DNA from: Acidobacteriota bacterium
GTDB lineage: Bacteria; Acidobacteriota; Terriglobia; Acidiferrales; UBA7541
Assembly: GCA_003224085.1 (NCBI GenBank)
Contig: QHYK01000064.1
Location: 48,841-112,840, forward strand
Direction of reading: 5' to 3'
Length of the DNA: 64,000 nt
The notes beneath the pieces were generated by a model. That model ran no database searches, was not told the DNA's origin, and was given only the letters and a program-made list of their open reading frames with translations. The number at the start of each line of letters is the position of its first letter. Within the stretch, counting starts at the first letter, position 1. Positions 8,410 through 15,892 of this stretch are shown here, piece by piece. The translations under genes and the position numbers were made by a program.

Positions 8410-8937
8410 ATGACCATGATAAGGAAAATCGCGGCTTGGGGCGTGATGGCATTCATCGCGCTTGTTTTCGTTATTTTCGCGCGGCCGATGTATCGGCAGG
8501 GCGAGCCTTCGGTGGCTGGAAAGCGCGCGCAGGACTTCCCCACGGAAATCTGGGGTAAGGCCGGCCATCTTAGCGACCTCCGCGGCAAGGTCGTGGTGCT
8601 GAATTTCTGGGCCAGTTGGTGCCCGCCCTGCGTTGAAGAGACACCGGCCCTGAATGACTTACAGAAACACATCGAATCGCGCAATGCGCTTGTTCTCGGT
8701 GTGAGCTGGGATGAAGACCCTGACGCGTATGAGAAATTCTTGAAGGACCAGGGCATCAATTTTCCGACTTTTCGTGAGCCGACGCGCAAGGTAGCGCTGG
8801 AGTACGGCACACCGGTGATTCCGGACACCTATATCATCGACCGTCACGGAAAAATTGCGCGAAAATTCTACGGCGCCCAGCAATGGGATTCGCCGGAAAT
8901 GCTTGCCTATATGGATTCCATCCTCAGCCAGAACTAA
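8410..8937 (+). CDS. TlpA-family thiol-disulfide oxidoreductase
   Basis: 175 residues: an N-terminal membrane anchor (about 7-27), then a periplasmic thioredoxin fold of the AhpC/TSA-Redoxin type. The redox centre is WASWCPPCVEE (Cys71, Cys74) after the usual LRGKVVVLNFW; the cis-Pro is in GTPVIPDTYIID. Such proteins reduce disulfides outside the cytoplasm, for cytochrome c maturation or general repair. It is divergent from the GT2 gene, with 53 bases between. A second ATG lies two codons in (8416); the first is used because a -10 sits directly before it. Confidence 0.92.
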   Translation: MTMIRKIAAWGVMAFIALVFVIFARPMYRQGEPSVAGKRAQDFPTEIWGKAGHLSDLRGKVVVLNFWASWCPPCVEETPALNDLQKHIESRNALVLGVSWDEDPDAYEKFLKDQGINFPTFREPTRKVALEYGTPVIPDTYIIDRHGKIARKFYGAQQWDSPEMLAYMDSILSQN

Positions 8938-8949
8938 GAATTCAGCTCA

Positions 8950-9003
8950 TTCCTCAGAAAATCGCTTCTAGGCGACTTCCTCAGAAAATCGCTTCTAGGC
9001 GAC
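8950..9003. repeat. perfect 27-bp tandem duplication at the 3' end of the truncated permease
   Basis: TTCCTCAGAAAATCGCTTCT plus AGGCGAC occurs at 8950-8976 and again at 8977-9003. The second copy contains the stop codon (8995-8997) of the minus-strand permease, so the unit repeats that gene's last codons and trailer. It may mark an insertion or excision scar. Confidence 0.9.
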
Positions 9004-10110
9004 TTGCGCTAAAGGCTCCAAGGTCACTTTGAAGCCCAGACCTTCAAGGCGTTTGGTTAAGCGCCGGCGCAGCCCCTCGGGGTTCAGGCGATCGAAGTAG
9101 TCGGGTCCAAGGTCTCGGTAGCAGACCTTGTCTCGCAGGATGTACTTCCTTGCGCCAAGCGCGCGCCGCAGGCCGATTTCACGGACGCGCTCTTCGACGG
9201 AAACCAGCATGATATTCATCACGCCCACGCCGCCGATTCCCAGCGTCATCGCACCAATGAAAAACAAAAGCGCTTCAATGCCAATGGTGATTCCTTCCAT
9301 GATGGGCTTGAACTCTTCTCTTCCAAACATGGTGATGGCGCGCTTGTCATTCGGCGAAAAGTGCTGGCGATTGGCAATGGCGGCGCGGAACTGCTGCATG
9401 GCCTGCGCTTCAAACACAGGAGCGACCGGCTCGAAGACCATCACGCTGGCGTACTTCGTGTCCCAAAGATCGTTGGCGGCCGTGTAAGGAACGAAGGCGG
9501 ACTCGTCATCGCAGTTGAAATAGCAACTGTCGGAGAACTTCATGTCCATGGAGCCAATGACCGTGAACGGCACGCCTTTAATGCGAACGATCTCACCCAC
9601 GGCGGGCTCGCCGCTGAATAGTTTTTTGCGAAGACGCGCGCCGAGAAAAACAACGCGTCGCCTTTCGGCGATGTCTTCCGGCGTAATCCACCGGCCATCG
9701 GTCGGCACTTCGTTGCGCATATCGCCGTATTCCGCGAACACGCCGCGGACGGCAGAGTCTGAGAGGCGCTCGCCGTAAGAAACGCCCTGGAAGCGAACCG
9801 TTTCTCGCGTAACGCGTTTGACCAGCGGCGACTGTGCCTTCACCCATTCGGCGTCTTCCTCTTCGAAGCGTACCGGTTTGCCAGCGCGTTCGCCTCCCGC
9901 TTGTTCGCTGGTGGTGCCGGGCCAGGCTATGACCGCGCCTTTCCCGAAAACTTCGAACGTGTACATCAACACGCCGCGAAAGCCAGAGCCGTAACTGAGG
10001 AGCAGCGTAACGGCCACGATGCCCCAGGAAATGCCCGACATGGTCAGGAAGCTACGGATGGGGTTGCGCCCGAGCGCCGTCCACGCCTGTTTGAAGATTT
10101 CTTTCAGCAT
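8995..10110 (-). CDS. MacB-like ABC permease, truncated and fused to a transposase-like tail
   Basis: 371 residues. Residues 1-325 are a MacB/FtsX permease: first TM helix (20-42), MacB periplasmic core, second TM (276-302) and the cytoplasmic loop [16 protein letters not shown]. There the family match stops. The last two TM helices are missing, replaced by about 46 residues (from [20 protein letters not shown]) that look like the C-terminus of a transposase, ending [15 protein letters not shown]. The intact neighbour (418 residues) shows what is lost. The protein probably cannot work as a MacB permease. The junction is near base 9132, and a 27-bp tandem repeat overlaps the stop. Third gene after the MacA-like adaptor and the intact permease. 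Confidence 0.75.
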   Translation of the reverse strand: MLKEIFKQAWTALGRNPIRSFLTMSGISWGIVAVTLLLSYGSGFRGVLMYTFEVFGKGAVIAWPGTTSEQAGGERAGKPVRFEEEDAEWVKAQSPLVKRVTRETVRFQGVSYGERLSDSAVRGVFAEYGDMRNEVPTDGRWITPEDIAERRRVVFLGARLRKKLFSGEPAVGEIVRIKGVPFTVIGSMDMKFSDSCYFNCDDESAFVPYTAANDLWDTKYASVMVFEPVAPVFEAQAMQQFRAAIANRQHFSPNDKRAITMFGREEFKPIMEGITIGIEALLFFIGAMTLGIGGVGVMNIMLVSVEERVREIGLRRALGARKYILRDKVCYRDLGPDYFDRLNPEGLRRRLTKRLEGLGFKVTLEPLAQVA

Positions 10111-10130
10111 GGCGACCCACCAGAAGCCTT

Positions 10131-10264
10131 CGCCGTTTGCCGTTTACCGTTTGCCGTCAGAGCGGCTCGGCACCGCGAGTTGGACAGGCGAATTGCAGGC
10201 TTGTTAGCACAAAGCATGTAGCTCAGTACTTGCTTCGGTAAGCACTCGGAACGGCAAACGGCAA
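10131..10264. repeat. GCCGTTTGCCGTT inverted repeat between the two permease genes
   Basis: GCCGTTTGCCGTT (10132-10144) continues as TACCGTTTGCCG and is matched in inverse by AACGGCAAACGGC (10252-10264). The whole 161-base gap between the two permeases is made of this element and its loop, with no ORF. Confidence 0.7.
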
Positions 10265-10271
10265 ACAACAT

Positions 10272-11528
10272 CTATCCTCCTGCCTCAAATCGCAATGCTT
10301 CAATCGGGTCAACCGAAGCCGCGCGGTTCGCGGGATAGAGCGCCGAAAGGATAGAAATGACGCCGAGCAACGCAATCGACATCACGGCAATCTTCCAGCT
10401 CGTGAGCATGCCACTGAAAAATGGCGGCATCGGCGCCAGATTGACGAGCCCGCAGAAACCGTAAGAAATGATCAGGCCCATCCCTCCGCTGATGGCCACA
10501 ACAAAAATCGTTTCCAGGAAAAATTGACGCAAAATGGAACGTCGAGTTGCTCCGAGGGCCATGCGTACGCCAATCTCGCGCGTGCGTTCGCGAACGCTGA
10601 CGAGCATCACGTTCATCACGCCAAGGCCACCCAGGAAGAGCGTGGCGACTCCCACCGCACCCATAAAAATTTCCATGCCCACAATGATCATGCGGTTGGC
10701 TTGTGCGTTCTTTACTGTGTCCCAAATACCTGCGGCCTCTTCATCGCGTGGATCAAAATTGTGCAAACGGCCAAGAGTGCGGCGAATCTGGTGGACGCAG
10801 TCCATGTGCGTTTCGAGTGACCAGGGAGCCACAAGCAACCTGTCAACACTGTGTTCCACTGCGGGCGGCTTATTGGGAAAATCGCGGCGCATGGAATTGA
10901 ACGGGATGAAAATCTTGCGTGTGTCGAATCCATCGTAGCTCGAGTTTTGTTCCTTGGACTTCATGACGCCGATGACCACGTAAGGAATGCCGTTCATCCA
11001 GATCGTCTGACCCATCGCATCGCGCTCGGCGAAGAGCTGCTTCTTCGCATCGCTGCCGAGGAAAGCCACGTTGCGGGCCTCCGCGTTGTCTTCGTCGTTG
11101 TAGAAGCGGCCTTGCGCCGGGACAACGCTGCGAATTTCAGAGAACGGCGGAAGCGCTCCCACCACTTGAATCGTGCCGCTGTTAAACAGGCTGCGAACTT
11201 GCACGTCCGTGCCGAGCTCGGGCATAACGTACTTGCATGCCCGAGCCTCCTTCGCCACTTGGATGTAATCGTTCTCCAGCCAGCGAATGAGGCGCCCCGA
11301 ACGCATTCCGCCGGCCTGCAGGCTGGTGCGGCCGGCAAAAACAATCATCACGTCCTTGCCGAAAGTCTCCTGATTTTTCTGGATACCGTCACCAAGTCCT
11401 TCGCCCGCCGCCACCATGATGGTGATGGAAATGATGCCCCAAGCAATGCCGAACATCGTCAGCAGCGTGCGCCGCTTGTGCGCCCACAGCGTCGCCACCG
11501 TATCCCGCAATAGGTCCGTCAAGTTCAT
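10272..11528 (-). CDS. MacB-like ABC transporter permease
   Basis: 418 residues with the complete MacB permease plan: TM1 after RRTLLTMFGIAWGIISITIMVAAGEG (about 18-43), a periplasmic core of about 230 residues, TM2 (about 285-310, FMGAVGVATLFLGGLGVMNVML), the coupling loop VRERTREIGVRMALGATRRSIL, TM3 and TM4, and the ending PANRAASVDPIEALRFE. It lacks an ATPase domain, so a separate MacB-type ATPase must pair with it; none is in this window. It follows the adaptor gene by 23 bases. Likely role is tripartite efflux of a peptide, lipid or drug. Confidence 0.92.
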   Translation of the reverse strand: MNLTDLLRDTVATLWAHKRRTLLTMFGIAWGIISITIMVAAGEGLGDGIQKNQETFGKDVMIVFAGRTSLQAGGMRSGRLIRWLENDYIQVAKEARACKYVMPELGTDVQVRSLFNSGTIQVVGALPPFSEIRSVVPAQGRFYNDEDNAEARNVAFLGSDAKKQLFAERDAMGQTIWMNGIPYVVIGVMKSKEQNSSYDGFDTRKIFIPFNSMRRDFPNKPPAVEHSVDRLLVAPWSLETHMDCVHQIRRTLGRLHNFDPRDEEAAGIWDTVKNAQANRMIIVGMEIFMGAVGVATLFLGGLGVMNVMLVSVRERTREIGVRMALGATRRSILRQFFLETIFVVAISGGMGLIISYGFCGLVNLAPMPPFFSGMLTSWKIAVMSIALLGVISILSALYPANRAASVDPIEALRFEAGG

Positions 11529-11551
11529 GGCGCTCCGCCCGGGTCGGCAGG

Positions 11552-12823
11552 CTATTGCAAAATGACTTGCTGCTTTTCGTTGAGGCCTTCGAGGATTTCC
11601 GTCTTCACCCCGTTCGAAATGCCCAGCCTGACGCTGAGTTTTTTCTTGCCGTTTTCGCCTTTGGCATCGGGGATTTCGACCGCAGCTTTGCGGTCTTTGT
11701 CGTAGATCAACGCCGCTTCCGGAATCATGAGCACGTTCTTCTTTTCTTCGAGCAGAATTTCAGCGTTGGCGCTCATGTTGGCTTTCAGTTCCCCGCCAGG
11801 ATTCGAAATCGAGACGCGCACTTCGAACGTAGTCACATTGTCTTTTTCTTTGCCAAGCGGCGAAATCTTCGTGACCTTGCCTGTAAATTTCTTGTCCTTG
11901 AACGATTCGACGACGATGCGCGCCGGCTGGTCCAGATACACTTTGCCAATGTCCGACTCGTCGACTTTGCCGTGCACGTAAACTTCACTGACGTCGCCGA
12001 GCGTCATGATCAAGGTAGCCTGCGACCCGAGAACGAGGATCGAGCTGACCGCGTCTCCAACATTCACGTCGCGCGAAAGCACCAGCCCGTCAATCGGGCT
12101 GACGATCGTGGAGTTGCGCAAGTCTTCCTGCGCGTTTTCCAGCGAGGCCCTCGCTTGCGCGACTTGCGCTTCGCACTTGGCGATCTCCGCTTGCGAAACC
12201 GCCAGATTCCGCTGCGCGCTGACCTGTTTGTTCAGCGCCAGCTGATAATTCTTCTCCGCGTCTTCCACCAGGCTCTTGGACGTGACGCCGTCTTTGTACA
12301 TTACTTCCGCGCGTTCCATGTTCAGCTTGAGGAAGGGTACGTCGGGACCTTCGGCATCGACTTTGTTGCGCTCAAGCGTCGCTTTCGCGGATTGCAGAGC
12401 CGCTTCAGCAGCTTGTAAATTCGCGCTGTAGGCACGCACGGCTGCTTTGAGCTGCACTTTGTCGAGGTCCGCAAGGACCTGCCCCCGCGTCACGCGGTCA
12501 CCGTAATCCACATAGAGCTTTTCCACGATGCCGCTGGCTTTGGACTTCACTTCGACTTTGGAAAGCGGCTGAATCTTTCCCGTTGCCACAACCACGCGCG
12601 CCAAATCGCCACGCTCGACAGCAGCCAGTTTGGAAGGGTCAATCGTGTGATTGGGGCTGAGGGCTGCCTTCACTCCGTAGGCGCCGCCACCTAGGATTAG
12701 GACCGCCACGGTCACCCAGATGATCCGCCGACGGCGTTTCTTGCCGTTCTTTCCATTCCCTAAGCCATTGCCATTGCTCGACATGCCAGACCCCCCGCCG
12801 CCATCGCCCGCTATGATTTGCAT
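11552..12823 (-). CDS. MacA/HlyD-type periplasmic adaptor protein
   Basis: 423 residues. After a polar Gly/Lys-rich start comes one TM helix (about 35-53), then the adaptor order: barrel-sandwich half (VKSKASGIVEKLYVDYGDRVTRGQVLADLD), a long coiled coil rich in Ala/Glu/Gln (about 115-220), the second lipoyl half (STIVSPIDGLVLSRDVNVGDAV) and β-barrel domains. It would link the MacB-like permeases to an outer-membrane channel. The first ATG (12823) is listed; ATG at 12784 after a G-rich stretch is an alternative that still keeps the TM helix. First gene of the three-gene minus-strand unit. Confidence 0.9.
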   Translation of the reverse strand: MQIIAGDGGGGSGMSSNGNGLGNGKNGKKRRRRIIWVTVAVLILGGGAYGVKAALSPNHTIDPSKLAAVERGDLARVVVATGKIQPLSKVEVKSKASGIVEKLYVDYGDRVTRGQVLADLDKVQLKAAVRAYSANLQAAEAALQSAKATLERNKVDAEGPDVPFLKLNMERAEVMYKDGVTSKSLVEDAEKNYQLALNKQVSAQRNLAVSQAEIAKCEAQVAQARASLENAQEDLRNSTIVSPIDGLVLSRDVNVGDAVSSILVLGSQATLIMTLGDVSEVYVHGKVDESDIGKVYLDQPARIVVESFKDKKFTGKVTKISPLGKEKDNVTTFEVRVSISNPGGELKANMSANAEILLEEKKNVLMIPEAALIYDKDRKAAVEIPDAKGENGKKKLSVRLGISNGVKTEILEGLNEKQQVILQ

Positions 12824-12961
12824 TCTGAAACAGGGCTTTTGTCTCTCGTATGGAGGTACGAAAGACTTCGGGAAAAGTTCCCTCGGTCTATAGACGATAA
12901 AAGTCGGCTTTGGTCAGGCCGCGGGAGGCTGATTTGGTTAGGGAAGAAACCGGAGACCGCT

Positions 12962-15436
12962 TCAAAACGAGACTTTGCGGAGCCGGAGCGCGTTGGCAAT
13001 CACGAAAACCGAACTCAAGCTCATGGCCGCGCTCGCCAGCATGGGACTGAGCAGCCAGCCAAGAAGGGGGTAAAATGCACCAGCCGCAACGGGAATACCG
13101 ATCAGGTTATAAAGAAACGCCCAGGCTAGATTCTGCTTGATGTTGCGAATGGTGGCGCGGCTCAGCTTGCGCGCACGCACGATTCCGCGCAGATCCCCTT
13201 TGAGCAGGGTGATGCCCGCGTTTTCGATGGCCACATCGGTACCCGTTCCCATGGCAATGCCAACATCCGCCGCGGCAAGCGCGGGAGCGTCGTTGATGCC
13301 ATCGCCGGCCATGGCCACCACGCGCCCTTTACTCTTCAACTGTTTGACCACTTCACTTTTCCCCGCAGGCAAGACTTCTGCGTGCACTTCTGCAATCCCA
13401 AGTTTGTCGGCAACCATCTTCGCCGAGTCTTTTCGGTCGCCGGTAACCAGGACAATGCGCAATCCTTCGTCTTGCAGTGCTTTCATCGCTTGCTCGGTCG
13501 ACTCCTTCATCAAGTCTGCCAAAGCGATGGCCCCAGCGAGCTTCTCATTCACTGCTACGAGAACAAAAGTCGGCGCGAATGTCCGGTCAAAACCGAATTC
13601 CATGCTGGATGGTTTTTCTCCGGTGGCCCCAACGACGCCTTTTTCCTTCAAGAACTTCCCGGTTCCTACCAAGACTCTGTCCCCAAGCACCTTGCCTTCG
13701 ACGCCGCCGCCCGGAATTGCGCGAAACTCAGCGACTTCGGCAAGTTCGACACCCTTTTGTTTGGCCGCATTCACGATGGCACGAGCCAAAGGATGCTCGC
13801 TGGCCTTTTCCACACTTGCTGCAAGCCACAGCAACCCATCTTTCGTAAAACCGCCGCCTTCAAAAACGCTCAAAGCGCTTAGGAGAGGCTTCCCTTCCGT
13901 AAGGGTGCCGGTTTTGTCGACGACGAGCGTGTCCACTTTTGCCAGAGTCTCCAGCGCCTCCGCGTTGCGGACCAGGACGCCCGCGTGAGCGCCGCGGCCA
14001 ACCGCCACCATGATGGACATCGGCGTGGCCAGACCGAGAGCGCAAGGGCACGCAATGATCAGAACGGAGACAGCCGCGACGAGCGCATGGGCAAAGCGCG
14101 GCTCGGGACCAAAGAACAGCCAGCCAAAGAAAGCCAAGGCCGCCGCCACCACCACGGCTGGAACAAAGTACGAAGCGGCGCGATCCGCGAGCCTCTGCAT
14201 TGGCGCGCGGCTGCGCTGCGCTTCGCTCACGAGCTTCACGATTTGCGCAAGCGTGGTTTCGCTGCCCACGCGTTGCGCTTCCATGACGAAGCTGCCGCTG
14301 GTATTCAACGTGCCGCCAGTGACCGTGTCACCGGGGCGCTTTTCGACGGGCATCGGTTCGCCCGTGACCATCGATTCATCCACCGCGCTCGCGCCTTCGC
14401 GAATCACGCCGTCCACGGGAACGCGTTCGCCCGGGCGGACGCGCAGCCGGTCGCCGCGATTCACTTGATCGAGCGCCACGTCTTTTTCTCCGCCATCTGC
14501 CGCGACGAGATGCGCCTGCTGCGGCGCGAGATTCAGCAGCGCGCGGATCGCTCCGCCAGTTCGCTGCCGCGCGCGCAATTCCAATACCTGACCAAGCAAC
14601 ACGAGTGTCGTGATCACTGCGGCGGCTTCGAAATAAACAGGCACGGCGCCATTCATGCCGTGAAATGAGGCGGGAAAGATTTGTGGGAAGAAAGTTGCAA
14701 CAGCGCTGTCAAGAAACGCCACGCCCGTTCCCATACCGATCAGCGTGAACATGTTCGGGCTGTGATTGACAAGCGAAGCCCAAAAACGCTCGAAAAACGG
14801 CCAGCCGCCCCACAGCACGACCGGGGTGGCGAGAAGGAATTCAACCAAGTTTCGAACGGCGTCGGAGAGAGGCAAGCCCAGCTTCTCCCCGAACATGGAA
14901 AGCAGCAAAATCGGCAGCGACAAGGCCGCGCTCACCCAGAACCGCCGCCGCATCGAATCGTACTCGGGATCGGCTTCCACTTCTGCCAACACATCCATCG
15001 GCTCGAGCGCCATACCGCATTTCGGACAAACACCCGGGCCAATCTGTACAATCTCGGGATCCATGGGGCAGGTGTAACGAACGCCTTCTGCCTTTGACGA
15101 CCCGGACGCCGCAGCTGATGCCTGTGGGGCTCCCGCGTGATGCGTTGCTTCACGTTCGGGGTGAACGGTAGCGCGCACGTGCGCGTGTCCATGTCCGTGC
15201 CCATGCTCCATTCCCGCGGTCCCAGGAGCCGCAAGAAACTTCTCCGGCTCCAGCGCAAACCGCTCGGCGCACCGTTTCGAACAGAAATAGTAAGCCTTGC
15301 CCTCATGCTCGACTTTGCCGGCAGCTTTAGCAGGATCCACCGACATTCCGCACACGGGATCTTTGGCTTTGGGCGGGCCGGACAAAATCGGCAGGTTTGC
15401 GCCAGCCGGCTTCGGATTCATGGGTATGTCAGACAT
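12962..15436 (-). CDS. copA: copper-translocating P1B-type ATPase with YHS and heavy-metal-binding N-domains
   Basis: 824 residues. N-terminus in order: a YHS domain (DPVCGM 26-31; Cys52 and Cys56 in FCSKRC), a His-rich linker (about 77-100), and a heavy-metal-binding domain ([10 protein letters not shown] with CPKCGM, Cys137/Cys140). Then the ATPase: actuator TGEP (358-361), transmembrane CPC (463-465), phosphorylated Asp507 in DKTGTLT, SEHPLA, and [10 protein letters not shown] in the hinge. CPC together with the C-terminal [15 protein letters not shown] points to Cu(I), or Ag(I), export. The unusual front, without CxxC HMA domains, is known in the CopB/SilP-like group. A TAATAT hexamer ends 6 bases before the ATG. 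Confidence 0.95.
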   Translation of the reverse strand: MSDIPMNPKPAGANLPILSGPPKAKDPVCGMSVDPAKAAGKVEHEGKAYYFCSKRCAERFALEPEKFLAAPGTAGMEHGHGHGHAHVRATVHPEREATHHAGAPQASAAASGSSKAEGVRYTCPMDPEIVQIGPGVCPKCGMALEPMDVLAEVEADPEYDSMRRRFWVSAALSLPILLLSMFGEKLGLPLSDAVRNLVEFLLATPVVLWGGWPFFERFWASLVNHSPNMFTLIGMGTGVAFLDSAVATFFPQIFPASFHGMNGAVPVYFEAAAVITTLVLLGQVLELRARQRTGGAIRALLNLAPQQAHLVAADGGEKDVALDQVNRGDRLRVRPGERVPVDGVIREGASAVDESMVTGEPMPVEKRPGDTVTGGTLNTSGSFVMEAQRVGSETTLAQIVKLVSEAQRSRAPMQRLADRAASYFVPAVVVAAALAFFGWLFFGPEPRFAHALVAAVSVLIIACPCALGLATPMSIMVAVGRGAHAGVLVRNAEALETLAKVDTLVVDKTGTLTEGKPLLSALSVFEGGGFTKDGLLWLAASVEKASEHPLARAIVNAAKQKGVELAEVAEFRAIPGGGVEGKVLGDRVLVGTGKFLKEKGVVGATGEKPSSMEFGFDRTFAPTFVLVAVNEKLAGAIALADLMKESTEQAMKALQDEGLRIVLVTGDRKDSAKMVADKLGIAEVHAEVLPAGKSEVVKQLKSKGRVVAMAGDGINDAPALAAADVGIAMGTGTDVAIENAGITLLKGDLRGIVRARKLSRATIRNIKQNLAWAFLYNLIGIPVAAGAFYPLLGWLLSPMLASAAMSLSSVFVIANALRLRKVSF

Positions 15437-15442
15437 CTCTTA

Positions 15443-15448
15443 ATATTA
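15443..15448 (-). promoter_or_regulatory. -10 element of the copper ATPase gene, leaderless spacing
   Basis: TAATAT on the minus strand is followed by TAAGAG and then the ATG at 15436, a 6-base gap. TAAGAG could also act as a weak ribosome site. Confidence 0.45.
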
Positions 15449-15495
15449 GATGATTTGAGGTTGCATCCGAATTCGCGGGAATGCCCCCACGTTGA

Positions 15496-15501
15496 TATAA
15501 T
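15496..15501 (+). promoter_or_regulatory. -10 element of the 73-residue protein gene, leaderless spacing
   Basis: A perfect TATAAT ends 6 bases before the ATG at 15508; no good -35 and no ribosome site. The same TATA(A/G)TCCCGCCATG arrangement recurs at 63963. Confidence 0.55.
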
Positions 15502-15507
15502 CCCGCC

Positions 15508-15729
15508 ATGACCCTCGTGGAAGTTACCTATGAACTTCAGTCCGCCCTAACGGACGAACAGTTGAGTCGCCTCGGAGAATTCGCGAACACTTACGGCCTG
15601 CGCCGTTTGCGGGTGAACGATTCGAGAAAGCAGTTGTCCTTCGAATACGACGCTTCGCGCCTGCGCGAAACGCAAGTGGCTCACGCCCTCGGCCAAGCCA
15701 AAATCGCCGTTGCCCGCCGCATCAACTAG
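15508..15729 (+). CDS. small protein divergent from the copper ATPase, possible HMA-like fold
   Basis: 73 residues with alternating hydrophobic pattern compatible with a βαββαβ ferredoxin-like fold: strand LVEVTYELQ, helix TDEQLSRLGEFANTYGL, strands RRLRVND and QLSFEYDA, helix ETQVAHALGQA. This is the layout of HMA copper chaperones, but the metal-binding CxxC is absent, so metal binding is not supported. Position 71 bases from the copper ATPase start, on the opposite strand, suggests a linked regulatory or sensory role; that is inference. Confidence 0.65.
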   Translation: MTLVEVTYELQSALTDEQLSRLGEFANTYGLRRLRVNDSRKQLSFEYDASRLRETQVAHALGQAKIAVARRIN

Positions 15730-15800
15730 GCCGCGGCGCTGACTCCTTAGCAGAGATCGAGCCTAGAGCGAACACGCAAGTGCGATGCGTGCCTTGCCGC

Positions 15801-15831
15801 TTTGCGTGAACTCTGTGGCCTTTGTGTTAAA
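15801..15831. repeat. dispersed CACAAAGG/CACAGAG-type motif, copy 2
   Basis: TTTGCGTGAACTCTGTGGCC followed by TTTGTGTTAAA is the reverse complement of an AACACAAAGG...CACAGAGTTCACGCAAA string and shares words with 881-922. Confidence 0.4.
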
Positions 15832-15892
15832 ATCCCCGCGCTCTAGTGCCACTCGCGGTGAACCGTTTGCCTGATTTCAAAAAGAAGTTGAG

